Source: DALYLB01 sp046154695
GTDB taxonomy: Bacteria; Acidobacteriota; Blastocatellia; RBC074
DNA: 6,963 bases
Direction: 5' to 3'
Assembly: GCA_046154695.1 (NCBI GenBank)
Contig: JBJXFI010000375.1
Location: 1-6,963, forward strand
A program made the position numbers and the translations under genes. Positions 5,498-6,963 of this stretch are shown here, in pieces (position 1 is the stretch's first letter; each line of letters begins with the position of its first letter). The notes below the pieces were generated by a model, which was not told the DNA's origin, did not search any database, and saw only the letters and a list, made by a program, of their open reading frames with translations.

Positions 5498-6577
5498 ATG
5501 CAACAGCACAGATTTCCGGCAGCCCTGATGATGGCGATTGTGTTCGCCCTGCTCGCCGGCGCCTGCTCCGGCCCGAAGGAAGAGACGAAATCGGCCCCGG
5601 CCCCCGCCGCTGCCGCGGCTTCGCCGACGCCAACCATTCCCGAGACCACGATCGTCCGCAAGGACCCGCGATTCGACAAGCTCGTCCCGGCCGACGCGAA
5701 GGTCGAGAAACTCGCCGAGGGCCACATCTGGACGGAAGGCCCCGTATGGAATCGCAGGGAAAACTACCTGCTCTTTTCCGACATTCCGAACAACGCCATC
5801 TACAAATGGGAAGAGGGCAAGGGTGAGAGCCTCTTTCTGAAGCCGGCGGGATACAGCGGCAAGGATTCCTTCACCGGCAAGGAGCCCGGCACGAACGGCC
5901 TGACCTACGACAGCCAGGGGCGCCTCGTCGCCTGCGAGCACGGCGATCGCCGCGTCGCGCGCATCGACGCCGATGGCAGGAATCAGACGACGCTCGCCGA
6001 CCGCTTCGAGGGCAAACGGTTCAACAGCCCGAACGATCTCGCATACAAGTCGAACGGCGATCTCTATTTCACCGATCCGCCCTACGGACTGCCCAAGGGC
6101 ATGGACGACCCCGGCCGCGAACAGGACTTCTGCGGCGTCTACCGCCTCGGGAAAGACGGCAAGCTGACCCTGCTGACAAAAGAGATCACGCGCCCGAACG
6201 GCATCGCCTTCTCCCCCGACGAGAAGAAGCTCTATGTCGCCTCCTCCGATCCCAAAAAGGCGATCTGGATGGTCTATGACGTCAAGGCCGACGGCACGCT
6301 CGCGGGCGGCAAGGTCTTCTTCGACGCGACCGCCTGGGCAATGGAGAAGCGGCCCGGCCTGCCCGACGGACTGAAGGTGGACAAGGACGGAAACCTCTTC
6401 GCGACCGGCCCGGGCGGCGTCCACGTCTTCGCCCCCGACGGCGCCCACCTCGGAACGTTCGACACGGGTGTCCCGACCGCCAACGTCGCCTTCGGCAACG
6501 ACGGCTCCACGCTCTATATCACCGCCAACACCGCGCTCCTCCGCGTCAAGCTCACCACGAAGGGCGCGGGGTTCTGA
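5498..6577 (+). CDS. SMP-30/gluconolactonase-family lipoprotein
   Basis: 359 residues. Residues 1-22 are a signal peptide with a lipobox (LLAGAC, Cys23). A Pro/Ala-rich linker (33-48) follows, then a six-bladed beta-propeller of the SMP-30/gluconolactonase/LRE type from about 60 to the end. Family members are metal-dependent lactonases that hydrolyse sugar lactones such as gluconolactone. The four expected metal/active-site positions are visible: Glu80 in TEGPVW, Asn179 in NSPNDLAY, Asn234 in RPNGIAFSPDEKKLYVAS and Asp290 in LPDGLKVD. Repeating blade motifs such as GDLYFTDPPYG (187-197) support the fold. The protein is probably anchored in the periplasm or outer membrane, so its substrate would be periplasmic or external. 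It has its own promoter and no partner gene here. Fold and localisation are well supported; the exact lactone is unknown. Confidence 0.93.
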   Translation: MQQHRFPAALMMAIVFALLAGACSGPKEETKSAPAPAAAAASPTPTIPETTIVRKDPRFDKLVPADAKVEKLAEGHIWTEGPVWNRRENYLLFSDIPNNAIYKWEEGKGESLFLKPAGYSGKDSFTGKEPGTNGLTYDSQGRLVACEHGDRRVARIDADGRNQTTLADRFEGKRFNSPNDLAYKSNGDLYFTDPPYGLPKGMDDPGREQDFCGVYRLGKDGKLTLLTKEITRPNGIAFSPDEKKLYVASSDPKKAIWMVYDVKADGTLAGGKVFFDATAWAMEKRPGLPDGLKVDKDGNLFATGPGGVHVFAPDGAHLGTFDTGVPTANVAFGNDGSTLYITANTALLRVKLTTKGAGF

Positions 6578-6613
6578 GCCCCCTTCACGAGAAAAGTGCC
6601 GCGCGGCGAGAGT

Positions 6614-6637
6614 GGAACAACCTGGAAAAGTTGTTCC
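6614..6637 (+). terminator. Stem-loop after the SMP-30 gene, possible terminator
   Basis: GGAACAAC (6614-6621) pairs perfectly with GTTGTTCC (6630-6637) across an 8-nt loop, 37 nt after the stop codon. A small palindrome, GCCGCGCGGC, precedes it at 6598-6607. The nearest T-run (TTTTT, 6654-6658) is 16 nt further on, so this is not a textbook Rho-independent terminator. It may instead belong to a repeat. The rest of 6578-6836 shows no convincing gene. Confidence 0.35.
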
Positions 6638-6823
6638 CTTGCGCTGCACGGCCTTTTTCGGAACACCGCACCTGAACAGCCTGGGTGTCTACTCGTACAG
6701 AAGGGATTCATCCTTGTGCGAATAGGAGAAGAAGACTTCGATTCAATCGAGTTCCAATGGCATATCGGCTCAATGGCTAATCTGCCGACTGAAATTCGGT
6801 GGTCTACCTAAATTGAGTTGATG

Positions 6824-6829
6824 TATACT
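6824..6829 (+). promoter_or_regulatory. Candidate -10 box immediately before the right-edge gene
   Basis: TATACT (5/6 match) ends 7 nt before ATG 6837, so a transcript initiated from it would begin at or next to the start codon. No recognisable -35 box lies 16-18 nt upstream, and no Shine-Dalgarno sequence separates it from the ATG. Confidence 0.35.
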
Positions 6830-6836
6830 CTCCGGC

Positions 6837-6963
6837 ATGAAAACCCCGGATAAATCACTAAAAAGCGATGAGTTAGCGCCTCCCAGCTCATTTTGCTGGA
6901 ATGAGAATTGTTCCGATTACGGGCGCGTGAACGCCGGAAATATTCGAAAATATGGGCTGACCC
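6837..6963 (+). CDS. N-terminus of an IS1-like zinc-finger transposase or related protein (partial)
   Basis: Forty-two codons are visible before the window ends. After a polar 19-residue leader, the segment CWNENCSDYGRVNAGNIRKY (20-39) shows a C-x4-C pair and then IRKYG. This resembles the N-terminal zinc ribbon of InsA-like and other IS1-type transposases, in which a second Cys pair follows about 12-15 residues later, after a basic stretch. That second half is outside the window, so neither domain nor family is proven. The region is more AT-rich than the central genes, as expected of a mobile element. The ATG at 6837 lacks a Shine-Dalgarno sequence; a start upstream of the window's visible signals is not apparent. 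Confidence 0.55.
   Translation, partial: MKTPDKSLKSDELAPPSSFCWNENCSDYGRVNAGNIRKYGLT

Noticed and set aside
5447..6649. 400-codon open frame on the minus strand opposite the SMP-30 gene
   Set aside because: It is an antisense shadow of a gene with clear family motifs, its own ribosome binding site and a lipoprotein signal. The translated product is low-complexity Val/Gly/Arg-rich.

Overview
The window is a GC-rich stretch of a bacterial chromosome. It holds five complete genes on the minus strand, one complete gene on the plus strand, and a fragment of a mobile element at each edge. The organism cannot be named from the sequence. The split (three-gene) transhydrogenase, Shine-Dalgarno-led genes, a lipoprotein signal and abundant palindromic intergenic repeats fit a free-living Gram-negative of an environmental phylum (Planctomycetes, Acidobacteria or similar). 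That placement is a low-confidence inference.

Left edge (1-468): the last 33 codons of an IS110-family transposase are followed by a gene-free stretch. Most of that stretch (about 139-401) is a large, imperfect, head-to-head palindrome built from two copies of one intergenic repeat, with a 19-bp perfect inverted repeat at its centre.

Centre (469-5313, all minus strand, read from right to left): an OlsB-like N-acyltransferase of the Acetyltransf_5 type is followed 7 nt later by a PlsC/OlsA-type O-acyltransferase. Together they look like an ornithine-lipid (or other acyl-amino-acid lipid) pair. A 227-nt gap with a candidate promoter follows, then pntA1, pntA2 and pntB. These encode the three polypeptides of the proton-translocating NAD(P) transhydrogenase, which uses the proton-motive force to reduce NADP+ with NADH. 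pntA2 and pntB are separated by one base, but pntA1 and pntA2 are separated by 173 nt that carry a 117-bp REP-like inverted pair. The two operons could be linked by NADPH supply for fatty-acid and lipid synthesis, but that is inference.

Right (5314-6577): a divergent intergenic region holds two direct repeats 21 bp apart and a sigma70-like promoter. It leads to a secreted lipoprotein of the SMP-30/gluconolactonase family with all four expected metal ligands. Right edge (6578-6963): a non-coding stretch with a hairpin is followed by the first 42 codons of a zinc-finger protein resembling the N-terminus of IS1-type transposases. It is cut by the window end and may be read from a leaderless transcript.

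I see no clear new multi-gene system. The most unusual content is the repeat architecture: the 139-401 palindrome beside an IS110 end, the inverted pair inside the pnt operon, and the tandem operator-like boxes at 5352-5388.
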